64,000 nucleotides of DNA, taken from the NCBI RefSeq assembly GCF_037176765.1, contig NC_090028.1, positions 20,781,234-20,845,233 of the forward strand. Direction: 5' to 3'. This DNA comes from Anolis sagrei. Its lineage: Eukaryota > Chordata > Lepidosauria > Squamata > Anolidae. Below the pieces are notes generated by a model. It was not told the DNA's origin. It made no database searches and saw only the letters and a list, made by a program, of their open reading frames with translations. Below are positions 22,101 through 36,400 of the stretch, one piece after another. The translations under genes and the position numbers were made by a program. Every line of letters begins with the position of its first letter. Position 1 is the first letter of the stretch.

Positions 22101-25100
22101 ACACACCCAAAAACATAGATTTATGAAATTTTAAACAAAGAATGCTATTAAGTTTCTACTGTAGCAGCCACTGATGCTTGTGCACTTTTCAATAATTTAA
22201 TTTAATTTAAATATTGATCTTTCGTAGGTTTTAACTTTCCTGTAATTTGTAAGCTGCCTTGCATTCCAATTTTGGGAAAAAGTGGAATACAAATATTCAG
22301 GTGGAAGAGATAACAAACTAAATAATAGTTATTCTACCACGTACCAACAAAAACTGTTTTTAGTTTTTGTCTATACTCTATACTATTATATTGGACAAAA
22401 TTAAAATGAAGTTACCTGGGTATCTACCATGGTGTTTAAAAAATCTATCGACGGCTCGTAGCATTAAGTACAGCACCATCTCGCTATCTGGATTATCCAT
22501 ATGAGAAACTTTTAAAGGAAAAAAAGACAATCTATTATTATCATACAGATGATAATTAATTATTTTTTTTAAAAAAAATAGTACTGATCTCTTTTCTACA
22601 TTTCCTAACCTTTGGAGAAACATATTCTAACTCCATTAAAGACCTTCTGAATTTATCACTTTGGGGTAATATTGAGCTTCTGGTATTCTATAATTGCCGG
22701 AGATCCAGCCCCTTTTCTACTAAATATGTTGGACTCACAACAGTAGGAAAAACTATGTCTCTCTTATTTCCGATTTCAGCAGGGCAACAGAAGAGGCAAC
22801 TTCCACTGTGCCGTACTTGCCGTATATAGAATAGAATAATAGAATCACCGAGTTGGAAGAGACCTCATGGGCCATCCGGTCCAACCCTCTGCCAAGAAGC
22901 AGGAAAATCACATTCATACCTGAGTATAAGTTGAGATTTTCAGCCCCTTTTTAGGCTGAAAAAGCCCCCCTTGGCTTTTACTCAAGACAAAGTTATTTAT
23001 TATTTTAATCTATTATTATTCTACTGACATAAAAACACAGTATGTCACAGCAAATGAGATCTATATGCTGGATTTTGTATCACAAAATCACAAGTCGAAC
23101 ATTTCCCAAGAATCTAGGATTGTGTGATGTATTTTCGAATTATGCATGCAGATCCAAGTAAGGTGGCTTTTTGCAGTTGACAGATCGTGATTTAGTCGAT
23201 GTTTATTTCCAAAGGCCGGCTGAGATCTTTTGGCCACTGGGATCACCACTGGGATCACCTGTACTGGTTTATGCCAGAGCCTTTGCAGTTCGATTTTGAG
23301 GTCTTGATAACGGCTGAGTTTTTTCTGTTGTTTTTCTTTAATGTGACTGTCACCCGGTATGGCAGCATCAATAATCCAGACTTTTTTTCTTTTCTACAAT
23401 CGTGATATCTGGTATATTGTGTTCCAAAACTTTGTCAGTCTGAATCTGAAAGTTCCACAGTATTTTTGCGTGTTCATTTTCCACTACCTTTGCCGGTTTC
23501 TGATCCCACCAATTCTTTACTGCTGGTAGGTGGTACTTGTGACATAAGTTCCAGTGAATCATTTGGGCCACAGAGTTGTGCCTTTGTCTATAGTCTGTCT
23601 GTGCGATTTTCTTGCAACACCTGAGGATATGGTCCATAGTTTCATCAGCTTCCTCAGAGCCCAAGGTGGCGCAGTGGGTTAAATGCCTGTGCTGGCAGGA
23701 CTGAAGACGAACAGGTCGCAGGTTCGAATCCGGGGAGAGGCGGATGAACTCCCTCTTTCACCTCCAGCTCCTCATGCGGGGACATGAGAGAAGCCTCCCA
23801 CAAGGATGATAAAAACATCAAATCATCCGGGCATCCCCTGGGCAATGTTCTTGCAGGCGGCCAATTCTCTTACACCAGAAGCGACTTGCAGTTTCTCAAG
23901 TTGCTCCTGACATGACATAAAAAAATCTGCTTCCTTGCACAGTCTGCATTTTGGGTCATCCGCTGATTTTTCGATCCTGGCCTTAATTGCATTGGTTCTG
24001 ATGGCTTGCTCCTGGGCTGTAAGAATCAGGCCTTCTGTCTCCTTCTTCGGTGTTCTATTTGTGAATCATAACCAGGTCTTCTCCTTATCAACTTTTCCTT
24101 TGATTTTGTCAAGGAACGGCCCATGCAATGCTTTATTGTGTCAGCCGTCAGCTCTGGTTTGTAGTGCAGCTTTCTTGTACTGGTTCTTTGTCTTTTAAAT
24201 TGCAGTTTTATGTAAATATGCAAAAACATTTAACATACTGATGCCTCAATCAATTTAATTTTATTGGCATGACTTTTATTTTGAAATTTACCAGTAGTTG
24301 CCGCATTTCCCACCCTTGGCTTATACAGGGTGCAGCAGCATAACTTCCTTTTTTCAAAACTTAATAAAACCCATTGTATAAATCAGAATTTTTTTATAAT
24401 GTAGGTGCATACCTAAAGTTTTGTTTTACATAGTTTTGAAGATCAAATTAGGTAGGTGACGTCCCCCGTTTTCCATACACCGAGTAAACCGATTTCTGGC
24501 GTTTGTCATGACTCTTGCCAGCATAGCAGGCGTTATGTTGGCAATTTCTTCCTGGATGTTGGTCTTCAAATCTTGTAGGGTCCTTGGATGGTTCACATAA
24601 ATACGGGATTTCAAAAAACCCCATAGAAAAAAATCACAAAGGGCCAAATCGGGAGAGCTGGCCGGCCACTCCAAATCTGCTCGAAAAGTAGGCCTCAACG
24701 GCAGAAGCACGCTCCTCACTGTTCCAACGCATGATGGCGACTGAACTGTGTCAGGACAAAACTTTATACTCCCGCCTCTCGAACGAGACCACTAGCGCTC
24801 CGCTACGTCTTCAACCGACTGAATGGCGCGCATTTAAAAAAAGGAAGTTATGCTGCTGCACCCTGTACTTGAGTCAATACGTTTTTCCAGTTTTTTGTGT
24901 TAAAATTAGGGGCCTCAGCTTATATTCAGATCGGTTCATGCTCGAGTATATACAGGTAAATGTTGACAACTACCACACTTTAAATTAATGTCAGATTGAT
25001 CCAATAACCCTCATATATTTCCTTCTAGGAGTCAGGCATATTTTAAAAATAATACTCTCAAATGTTATACTAAACACCTGTCCTACTTGTGCATGCAATC

Positions 25101-27374
25101 ATAGGCAGTAACATTATAAAATAGTCACACTCAATTACACATCAATGAACAATGTTTGCTTTTCATGGGAAGTGTTGACTGCAAACTTGTCACTTTAGAT
25201 TTCCAAATTCATTGGGAAAGCCCAGATTGTGTGGATCAAGGCTAACTTTTAATGTCTAACATTTTAGTTTTAAAATTGTTGAACTGCTTTTCAAATAACG
25301 TTTAGATTTATACTTGTATCAATTTTTGGTTGCATTTTAATCTGTACTGTTTTCAAATATGTTGTTAGCTGCCTTGGTAGACAGGTGGTATAGAAATGAA
25401 TAATGTAACAGTAAAAGCTATTATTATTTGATACACAACAAGATTAGTACACAGCAAACAAGACCACTATGCTGGTTTTTGCACTGGATCACACGTCAGA
25501 CACTCCCCAAGTGTCTAGAACTGTGTGATGTTTCGGCAAATAATGTGCGCAGAGTAGGGTGGCCTTTTGCAGCTGGTAATTTTGTCAGCACCAATTGTTT
25601 TCAACTACAGGCCAAGGTCTTTAGGCACTGCACCCAGTGTGCCGATCACCACTGGGACCACCTTTACTGGCTTGTGTAAGAGTCTTTGCAGTTTGATCTT
25701 TAAATCCTCCTTTCATGTTGTTTTTGTCATTATTATTATTCATTCTTATGACCAGAACACACACAAATAAGGGATGCTTTCATAACAGAGAGAGCAAGAT
25801 GTACTCGTTCTCGCCTTTCCACTACTGAATTGTTGGTTTCTCACTGCAACTACTTCCCTGCAACTACTCTGATTCTATTCACATACAGTACAAACAAGGA
25901 AAACAGCAACATGACCTGCCAAAGAAAATTGCACCCAGAATACAGATAATTAAGTGAGCTCCTTACTTATCTCTTCCTTATTTGCAGTGTTTACCCCGTA
26001 CTCGTCAGAAAGAGATCTACATCGTACTACTCGGAGAAATGCTGAGTTGCTACCTAAACACAGCATTCAATGTTGGAAAGAAGGGAAAAATATAATTAAA
26101 ACAGCATTTTATAAAACAAAACAATTAGCCCTTTGGAAATTCTTTTAACAAAAACAGAGCATAAACCTGGTACCTTATAAAATTCACTATAAAAAGGTAA
26201 AGGTTTCCTCTTGACATTAGGTCTAGTCATGTCCGACTCTGGGGGGTGGTGCTCATCTCAATTTCTAAGCCGAAGAGCCAGCATTGTCTGTAGACACCTC
26301 CATGGTCAGGTGGCCAGCATGACTGCATGGAGCACCGTTACCTTCCCGCCAGAGCGGTACCTATTGATCTACTCACATTTGCATGTTTTCGAGCTGCTAC
26401 GTTGGCAGAAGCTGGGTCTAGCTGCAAGAGCTCACCCTGCTCCCCATATCTGAACCATCAACCTTGTGGTCAGCAAGTTCAGCAGCTCAGTGGTTTAACC
26501 CACTGCTCCACCGGGAGCTCCAAAATACTATACTTTTTCTAATACCTTTACAAAAATGGAATCTATTGACATCATTCCAATAAACTACAAAAGAGTAATC
26601 CTCCAATTACTTTACTTTCTCTAATGGACAAAAAGTACTAACAGGTTTTACTGAACTTTTCTCCAGCTAGAATATGCAGAATATTCAGCAACTTCCTTTA
26701 AAATCAATTACCGTAAGTTTATTATTTCATAACATTATCTAGTGAGAAAGAGAAAGCAACTCTGTCCCAATGCTCTGCACAATCTCCAATATACTGTTTC
26801 AAGGATGATTTCCTTCACTCACTATAATGACACTGACAGCTCTGCATGCACACTGGAAATGCATGTTGTATCTATTTTTATTCAGTACTTAAAACATTAT
26901 GGACTCTAGGGAAGATTCTTCTAAACGTAAGCCCTGATAGAATAAATAAATCACCTCTTGTGGAAAACCATCCTGAATATCTAGTAAACTATACTGATAA
27001 GATGTCTTGACAATTGGGGGTAAAGGTGGGATATGAATGAAAAAGTTACAGTAGTAGTAATAATAATGTTCATTAATATCATTTTGGTTATACAGCAGCA
27101 AAGAAAAAACGAATACTTACAAAGTAGCTTCAATTCTTTCTGAGAAATCGATTCTGGTGCCTATAAAATACAATATTATTTTCCTCCAAATTAACATTGG
27201 TTTTCTACTACAGTTAGTTGATAGAATTAACATCAACTTAGCTCTTTAATAATACATGGAATGCAATAAAAAATCTAAAAATATTGGTGTCAGTCTTCTA
27301 TAACTCCACGTACCAGGTAGCCCTCAATCACAAGGAGTAAACTTCTATGTACTGTTTCAGCTCCCATCACTCTT

Positions 27375-27424
<50 letters not shown>

Positions 27425-30400
27425 CTTTATTTGTACCCCGCTACCATCTCCCCAAGGGACTTGGTGCGGCTTACATGAGGCCAAGCCCGCAGTACATCAA
27501 TAAACGAAAGCAATAACAAATAATCAATACAAAACAGTTAAAATAAATCTCATAAACAAAAAAATACACAATAAACAATAACATATAAGCATTTAAAACC
27601 TATGGCCGGGCCAAATTTAATAATTAAAATTTAAAAATATTTAAAAATAATGCTGGGCATGAACAAAGTAGGGTATAACTAGGATAGGGTTTTCAAAGAA
27701 AGATGAGGGTGTGCAGATCAATATTAAAGTGCATTTGAGGACATACTGCTAAGAGTTTTCCTTATTCTGGGAAGGCACACTGAAACAACCATGTTTTCAG
27801 GCTCCTCCTAAAGACTGCCAGCGTTGGGGCATGTCTGATGTCCTTGGGAAGTGAATAGGAACTCCTGGTTTTAAGCCCAACTGCACTTTACTAGAGACTC
27901 AGTATTATCTGCACATGGCACCTACCTCCATATACCTCTACATATTACCTGTCAAGTTCAGCATTTTAATTTTTGTCCATTGCATTTGGCCTGGCCTTTG
28001 GTTTTAATTATGTCACGGTGTCATTGTTTTACTGGTTTATTGTTTTGCTTGATGTTTATTATTTGCTTTTGAGTTTATTGTGTATTGTATGTCGTTGATT
28101 GTTGGGGCCTTGGCCATAATACAGTATAAGCCTTGATCTCCCAGGGTACATCTACACTGTAGATTTGAAGCAATCTGACACTACATTAACTGCCACAGCT
28201 CAATGCCATGGAATCATGGAAATTTTAGTCTGGTGAGGCTCCAGAACCCGTTGCCAAAGAAAGCTAAGACGTTGCAAACTACAACTGTCATGATCCCATA
28301 TCATTCAGCCATGACAGGTAAATTGATGTTAAAATGCATTCATCCTACAGTGTATTGTCCTAATAAAAATACAGTGTCCTAATAAAAATTCAGACCTCTA
28401 TACTACACATGGACAAAGCCATATGAATAGTAGTGTTTTTCAGTAAATCTTTTACTAAAAATCCAAACTGAACTATTTTCTTGCTCATGCCACATTTACT
28501 TTGGTACTCAAGAATTTTGACACTCCACCAAGTCATTTGTGGCATCATAAAACACAAAACTTAGAGCACAGGTGACACTTTTGTGTTGAAAGCGAGGCAA
28601 CATCAATTAAACACAACTCTATACCTCACCTTGCCTACGGATTGCAGCAGTTTGGCAGCATAGTTGGCCACAGCATCAGCATCTTTCTTGGCTTTGTCAC
28701 GATATCTTAAAAAAACAAAACAAAAGTATGCCTCTATAATATTTCTGCTCTAAATTAGCAGTGTCAAATGAATTACACTGTCCAAAGAAACAAGAAGATA
28801 ATATATTGTCGAAGACTTTCATGGCTGGAATCACTGGGTTGCTATGAGTTTTCCGGGCTATGTGGACATGTTCCAGAAGCATTCTCTCCTGATGTTTTGC
28901 CTGCATCTATGGCAGGCATCCTCAGAGGTTGTGAGGTCTGTTGGAAACTAGGCAAGTGAGGTTATTATATCTGTGGAATGTCCAGAATGGGAGAAAGAAC
29001 TCTTCTCTGTTAGAGACAGGTGTGAATGTTTCAGTTGGTCACCTTGATTAGCATTTGATGGCCTTCCAGTTTCAAGGTGCTTCCTGCCTGGGGGAGTCCT
29101 TTGTTGGGAGGTGATTAGCTGGCCCTGATTGTTTCTTCTCCCCTGTTTTTGAGTGTTGTTCCTTATTTAATGTTCTGATTTTAGAGTTTTTTAATACTGG
29201 CAGCTAGATTTTGTTTATTTACCAACAAAGGATTCCCCCAGGCAGGAAGCAGCCAGACCTTGAAACTGCAAGGCCCTTAAATGCCAATTGCAACATTCAC
29301 ACTTGCTTCAAACAACAAGAGATCTTTCTCCCACCCTGGACATTCCAGATATATAAACCCCACTTTCCTCGTTTCCAACAGACCTCACAACCTCTGAGGA
29401 TACCTGCCATAGATGAAGGCGAAACATCAGGAGAGAATGCTTCTATAATATGGCCATACAGCCCAGAAAACTCACAGCAACCCAAGCAGACAATAGCTGG
29501 AAATGGCCTAAACTGTCTTTCTTCTTGAACACATGTTATCACCAATGTGAATATAGATAGGAAAATCAATGAACTAAGCCGCTATGGACAACATTCTAAG
29601 AGGGTTGCTGTAGGTTTTTTCGGGCTATATGGTCATGTTCTAGAGGCATTCTCTCCTGACGTTTCGCCTGCATCTATGGCAAGCATCCTCAGAGGTTGTG
29701 AGGCTGCTTGCGTCTGAGGATGCTTGCCATAGATGCAGGTGAAATGTCAGGAGAGAATGCCTCTAGAACATGGCCATATAGCCCGAAAAAATCTACAACA
29801 ACCCAGTGATTCCGGCCATGAAAGCCTTCGACAATACAACATTCTAAGAGTTTGATCTGGTGCATATTTCAGCATATGATTCATGAAATAATGGAACTCT
29901 TTCACAGACCCAGTAAAAGATAAGCATTATACTGCAAATTCCCTATAGGTATATGTTTGCAACTCATATACCAATATGCTTTAAGAAAATATACAAGCTG
30001 GCTAGATATCGCACAAGAAAAAAAATCTGTTCAACCTTAATCAAAAATAAACAACTGTAAATATACTTACATATTTTGCAATTTAATAAATTTACTAGAA
30101 TCTGCTATCATATCTGGAATTACGCCCCTCACAGGTAAATTTCCTTGCCCTTCTTTGGCCACAAATTCCTTTACAGCTCGAGCCAAAATCCAAAATGGTG
30201 GAGTCTAAGAGTGAACAAAAAAAATTATTCTGATGATTTTCTATCCCAAGACACTAAACACTGGGCATTGAATAAAGTTATTTGTATGTATTACCTGCTG
30301 TGAAAGATTATTGCAATGATCATCGTTGAAAATGTCTTCAATACAAACTGGTATCTATAAAACAAATAGAATCACTTGACCAACTTTTCCAATGAAGCAT

Positions 30401-33400
30401 TCTGTTTTATGCACTTAAGACAGCGTTTCTCAATCTGGAGGTCAAGAACGCTGGGGGGTCGCGAGATCATTTCAGAGGGCTCCCCTAAGAGCATCAGAAA
30501 ACACATATCTCTGGGGGGGTCTTAGGAACCCCTTTGGCAGAGAAAGCTGGAGATCTCTCCGCCTCCCACTAAAAGCCCTCCTCCACTGTGTTTGGCTTGC
30601 CTCTCAGCCAAGGGGAGGGCTGTTTCTGAGACTCCAAGCGGGGAGGGGAGAGCAGCCATGCTCGGCACATAACAGCATGCTTTATATGTGCGAGGGAGGG
30701 ACAGCAGGTGAGGTTGGAGAAAGGCTCATGCCAGCGGGTCCCTTCAAGACATACGGGTTCTGTGTGGGAAGTTTAGTCCAATTCTATCATTGGTGGGGTT
30801 CAGAATGCTCTTTGACTGTAGGTGAACTCTAAAGCCTAGCAACTACAACTCCCAAATGTCAAAGTCTATTTTTCCCAAGCTCCACCAGTGTTCACATTTG
30901 GGCATATTGATTATTGGTGTCAAGTTTGGTCCAGATCCATCACTATCGGAGTCCACAGTGCTCTCTGGATATAGGTGAACTACAACTCCAAAACTCAAGG
31001 TCAATGCCCACCAAACCCTTCCATTATTTTCTGTTCGTCATGGGAGTTCTGTGTGCCAAGTTTGATACAATTCCATCATTGGTGGAGTTGAGAACGATCT
31101 TTGGTTGTAGGTGAACTATAAATCCCAGCAACTACCAACTCCTAAACGACTAAACCTATCATCCCCCCCAACTCCACCAGTATTCAAATTTGGGTGTATT
31201 GAGTATTTGTGCTAAATTTGGTCCAGTAAATGAAAATACATCCTGAAGGAGTTAATGAGCTTAATAATGCAAAAATGCTGAAATGCTAACTTCAGTAAAG
31301 ATACCCTTCTCAGCAAAAGGGTATGGGAGATTGGAGGCCAAAGGGCAGATTATGTGTTTTGAATATACAGGATGTTCAAGATGTCTAAAAACACAGGATG
31401 ACCTGACATTTCAATGCTTATCTATATACAAAATAATATATGTTTATCTATGCTGGTGCCGCACACATAGAGCCTATCAGTTAGAAGGGAGCCCCTGGTG
31501 GTGCAGTGGATTAAACCCCTATGCCAGCAGGACTGAAGACCGACAGGTCGCAGGTTCGAATCCGGGGAGAGGCGGATGAGTTCCCTCTATCAGCTCCAGC
31601 TCCTCATGCAGGGACATGAGAGAAGCCTCCCACAAGGATGATAAAAACATCAAAATCATCCGGGTGTCCCCTGGACTTTTCCTTGCAGACAGTCAATTCT
31701 CTCACACCAGAAGCGACTTGCAGTTTCTCAAGTCGCGCCTGACATGACAAAAAAAAAATTAGAAGGGTCGAAATGGTCAAATAATGACAAAAGCATGTTT
31801 TTAAGAATCTGATTGGAGAATGGAGATGAGTTGAGGGGTTACTCCTTGATATAGTAAAAAAATGTATAAAAGATAACAGGAAGATTGTAACAGGACAGAA
31901 AGCCATTTCTTTGAAGGCACACTCTGGTCTTCGGCTGTTCCGTCTCTGCGTGGCCACGCTAAAAAAATAGAGATTTTTTCCTTCACCTAAGAAGGCTGGT
32001 TGTTTGCATTTGCTCTCTGGGACTGAGAGGTTTTAGGGGTTCCCTTTCAATCCTGCATATCAGGTATTTACATTACGATTCACAACAGTAGCAAAATTAC
32101 AGTTATGAAGTATCAACAAAAATAATGTTATGGTTGGGGGTCACCACAACATGAGGAACTGTATTAAGGGATAGCGGGATTAAGAAGGTTGAGAAACACT
32201 GAGTTAAGATTATCTGAAGTCCATGACTTACCTTGGTAGCCATCACAGCTGTGTTCACATTTTTAATTGCTTCTTCAAAGTTTTCTTCATCTTCCAGTCC
32301 TCCGTTTTCATTCTTTAAGATGCCTAATTAGAAATAAATTATTAAATGAAGGAACTGTAGTGAAATCAAATTTATTCCAATGTTAATTTAGGACATGAAA
32401 CTGTGCTTCTTTCTGATTTTCAAATGCATCTATGAAACATCCTGGCAAAAATAATGGTGGCATCTGGTATGTTGACAAAAGCTCCTATTTGGTATTACCT
32501 TGCCTAATCATCTCTCGGAAAGCCTCCTTCTCTTTATAGTTCTTAGGCATCTGACCGCTGTTCTAAATGGGGAAAAAATAGAACATACATTCAATCATTA
32601 CAAGCTAGTTAACAAATAGTAGTCTAAAGGTGCATCTACACATAGAATTAATGCAGTTTGGTGCTTTAATTGCCATGGCTCAATACCAGGCATGGGCAAA
32701 ATTTGGCCCTCCAGGTGTTTTGGACTTCAACTGCCACAATTCCTAACAGCCGGTAGAAGTCCAAAACACCTGGAGGGCCAAAGTTTGTCCATGCCTGCTC
32801 AATACTCTGGAATCAATGAAGTTGTAGCTCTACAAGGGACTAGCTGTCCCCTGCCACACGTTGCTGTGGCCCAGTCTGTTGATCTGGAAAACTAAGTAAT
32901 GAGAAAGTGTTGGTTTCTAATATATGTAATTTCTTTATGCTTGTGGGTAAACATTATTTTGTCTTGTTTCTTTGTCAGTGTTGATGTGGAAATTGTCTGG
33001 TTTGCCCACCCTGGAACATGCAACTTATGATTGTCCTTATTTAAGGGACCCTTTCAAATCTATGATACTGCATCTCTGTGTGTGTGAATCATATCTATCT
33101 ATATCTATGGCTGGATGGCTCTTTGTCAGGAGGACTTTGATTACGTTTTCTTGCCCTGATGAAGGGAGTTGGACTGGATGGCTTTAAGTATTTTCTGTTA
33201 GTCATGGGGGTTCTGTGTGGGAAGTTTGGCCCAATTCTGTCATTCGTGAGGTTCAGAATGCTCTTTGATTGTAGGTGAACTGTGAATCCCAGTGACTACA
33301 ACTCCCAAATGTCAAGGTCTATTTTCCCCAAACTCCATCTGTGTTCATATTTGGGTGTATTGAGTGCTTGTGCCAAGTTTGGCCCAGATCCATCATTGTT

Positions 33401-36400
33401 TGAGTCCACAGTGCTCTCTGGATGTAGGTGAACTACAACTCGCAAACTCAAGGTTAATGCCCATCAAACCCAGTATTTTCTGTTGGCCATGGGAGTTCTG
33501 TGTGCCAAGTTTGGTAGAATTCCATCGTTGATGGAGTTCAGAATACTCTTTGATTGTAGGTGAACTATAAATCCCAGAAACTACAACTCCCAAATGACAA
33601 AATCATAATTCTTTGAGTGATGGTCACTCCTTGTGTTGTGAGATGTTTTGTTGCCAAATTTGGTGTGATTTTCTTCATTGGTTCTTTTGTTTTTAAGGTA
33701 CTCATTATGCACAGAGCATTTATATATATATATAGATTTAGCAAAGAAGGCTGGTGCTTAGCTAAACTACCATCCCTATGCTTTCAATATCTGCCGAGGT
33801 GCAAATGTTTATACTGCTGAAACCAGAGAAAACAAGATCTCCTTAATGTCTAAGGTTTGTACTGTCCAATAACTAAGGCCCTTACACACAGTTGAATAAA
33901 ATTCTACGTTATCTGCTCTGAACTGGACTAAATGGCAGTGGGGAATCAGATAATCCAGTTCAAAGCAGATATTGTAGGATTTTTAACAGAGGCCCCTCCC
34001 AGGGTCCTTCCACACAGCCATATAACTCAGAATATCAAGGCAGACAATAATCAATATCTGCTTTGAAATGGCTTATCTGAGTCCACACTGCCATATAATC
34101 CAATTCAATGTGGATTTTATACAGCTCTGTGGAAGGGGCTCTAGACTGCCATATAAAACCCAGATTATCTGCAATGAACTGGATTATATTACTCCTTTTT
34201 ACAACCGTCTTCCAGGGCCCTTCCACACAGCCCTATATCCCAGAATATCAAGGCAGAAAATCCCACAATATCTGGTTTGAACTGAGTTATCTGAGTCCAC
34301 ACTCAGATAATGTGGGATTTTCTGCCTTGATATCCTGGGATATAGAGCTGTGTGGAAGGCTATAGTAAAAAGGAGTTTAGTGATGGGCTTCATTTCTCCC
34401 CCATGTCTGAGGAACTGGAGTTGAATGTGATACATGTTTGGCACACACTGGCAACCCTTGGTTCCTTTGTTTACTCAATGCCTCAGTGGGGTCCAAACAG
34501 AGAAACAAGGAGATACACACAGCCCTCTTGTTCCATGCAGTACTTAATCTTTCATGCTTCAGTAGGAGAGAATAAGAACAGGGAAACAAAACTGTACTGA
34601 TTCTGAATGAACACAACATGCTCTGTGTTGTGGAAGGCTTTCATTGCTGGAATCACTGGGTTGCTGTGAGTTTTCAAGGTTTCAGAAGCATTATCTCCTG
34701 GAGTTTCCCCACACCCATGGCATGCAGCCTCAAAGTTGTGGGATCTGTTGGAAACTAGGCAAGTGGGGTTTATATATCTGTAGAATGATGTCCAGGGTGA
34801 GAGAAAGAAGTCTTGTCTACCTGAGACAAGTGTGAATGTGGCAGTTGGCCACCTTGATTAGCATTGAATGGCCTTGCAGCTTCAAAGCCTCGCTGCTTCT
34901 TGCTTTGAAGATGCAAAGCCATTCAGTGCTGATCAAGGTCATAAATTGCAACATTCACACTTGCCTCAGACAAGAGTTCTTTCTCCCACCAAGGACATTC
35001 TACAGATATATAAACCCCAACATTTTAAAAGCAGTTAGACACCAGAAAACTACAATAGTTTCATCTATGCTGATGATCGTGCCATTACCGCTCAAGCAGA
35101 AGGCTTTGAGATGGTTGAACAGAAGCTCTCCGAAGCTCTAGGTGCTCTTACTGCCTATTACAGGGAAACCAGCTGATTCCTAATCCATCTAAAGCTCAGA
35201 CATGTGCTTTTGACCTCAAGAACAGACAAGCATCCCGAGCTCTGAGGATTACCTGAGAAGGAATTCCACTAGAGCAGTGGTTCTCAACCTGGGGTCCCCA
35301 GATGTTTTTTGCCTTCAATTCCCAGAAATCCTAACAGCTGGTAAACTGGGAGTTGGGAGTTTCTGGGAGTTGTAGGCCAAAAACATCTGGGGACCCCAGG
35401 TTGAGAACCACTGCACTAGAGCATTGCAGCACACCCAAATACCTGGGAGTCACTCTGGACTGTGCTCTGACCTACAAGAAGCACTGGCTGAATATCAAGC
35501 AAAAAGTGGACGCTAAAAATAATATCATACAAAAGCTGACTGGCACAACCTGGGGATCACAACCAGACACAGTGAAGACACCTGTCCTTGCGCTATGCTA
35601 CTCTGCTGCTGAGTATGCATGCCCAGTGTGGAACACATCTCACCACGCTAAAACTGTGGATGTGGCTCTTAATGAGACATGCCGCATTATCACGGGGTGT
35701 TTGCACCCTACACACTGGAGAAATTACACTGTCTAGCCAGTATTGCACCTTCTGACATCCGATGGGAAGTAGCAGCCAACAGTGAAAGGACCAAGGCAGT
35801 GACTTCTCCAGCTCGTCCCCTGTTTGGATATCAGTCAGCACGTCAATGACTTAAATCAAGAAATAGTTTTCTAAGATCTACAGAGACACTTGCTGGAACA
35901 CCGCAGCAAGCGAGAGTCCAAACGTGGCAGGCTCAAACCCAAAACCTCAATCAATTGCTGATACCAAATGAGAGACTCACCCCTGGGCACACAGAAGACT
36001 GGGCGACTTGGAAGGCGCTGAACAGACTGCGCTCTGGCACCACGAGATGCAGAGCCAACCTTCAGAAATGGGGCTACAAAGTGGAATCCACAACATCCGA
36101 TTGTGGAGAAGAGCACACCACTGACCACCTGCTGCAATGCAACCTGAGCCCTGCCGCACGCACAATGGAGGACTTCCTTGCAGCAACATCAGAGGCACTC
36201 CAAGTGTCCAGACACTGGTGAAAGGACATTTAATCAACTACCAAGCTTGCAAACTTTGTGTTTTGTCTGTTTGTTTGTTTTGTTAAAAATGTAATACAAA
36301 TGTCTGGTTGCTCCTGACACGATAAATAAATAAATAAATAAATAAACTACAATCTTAGGCAGAGTTATGTGCAAGGTTACAGATTCTGTCCTAAAACATA

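Larger units (their letters stand above)
22915..24962 (+). mobile_element. TATACTCGAGTATA-end element split by three later insertions
   Basis: The left part (22915-23039) and right part (24196-24325 and 24866-24962) line up with the full copy at 11.5-12.8 kb. The gaps hold an R4-like LINE (itself split by a SINE) and a mariner. Confidence 0.65.
30421..32201 (+). mobile_element. SPIN-like hAT transposon carrying a later insert
   Basis: Ends CAGCGTTTCTCAATC and GTTGAGAAACACTG. Flanks ACTTAAGA and AGTTAAGA agree at 7 of 8 bases. The right end (CATGAGGAACTGTATTAAGG; CATAACTGTAATTTTGCTAC in reverse) matches the SPIN pattern. In NAE1 intron 11, split at 31241-32053. Confidence 0.75.

Noticed and set aside
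23368-23664. Minus-strand 98-codon frame as a host gene
   Set aside because: Endonuclease-like motifs and a second genomic copy mark it as part of an R4-like LINE.
23656-23927. tRNA genes at SINE heads (also 4.2, 20.7, 21.9, 26.2, 31.5 and 58.1 kb)
   Set aside because: A and B boxes are present, but each is the head of a multi-copy SINE with a long body and tail; no free-standing cloverleaf.
35353-35736. 127-codon frame as a host gene
   Set aside because: Its start lies in a hAT MITE and the rest is Jockey/CR1-superfamily LINE, with sister copies at 7.8 and 48.3 kb.
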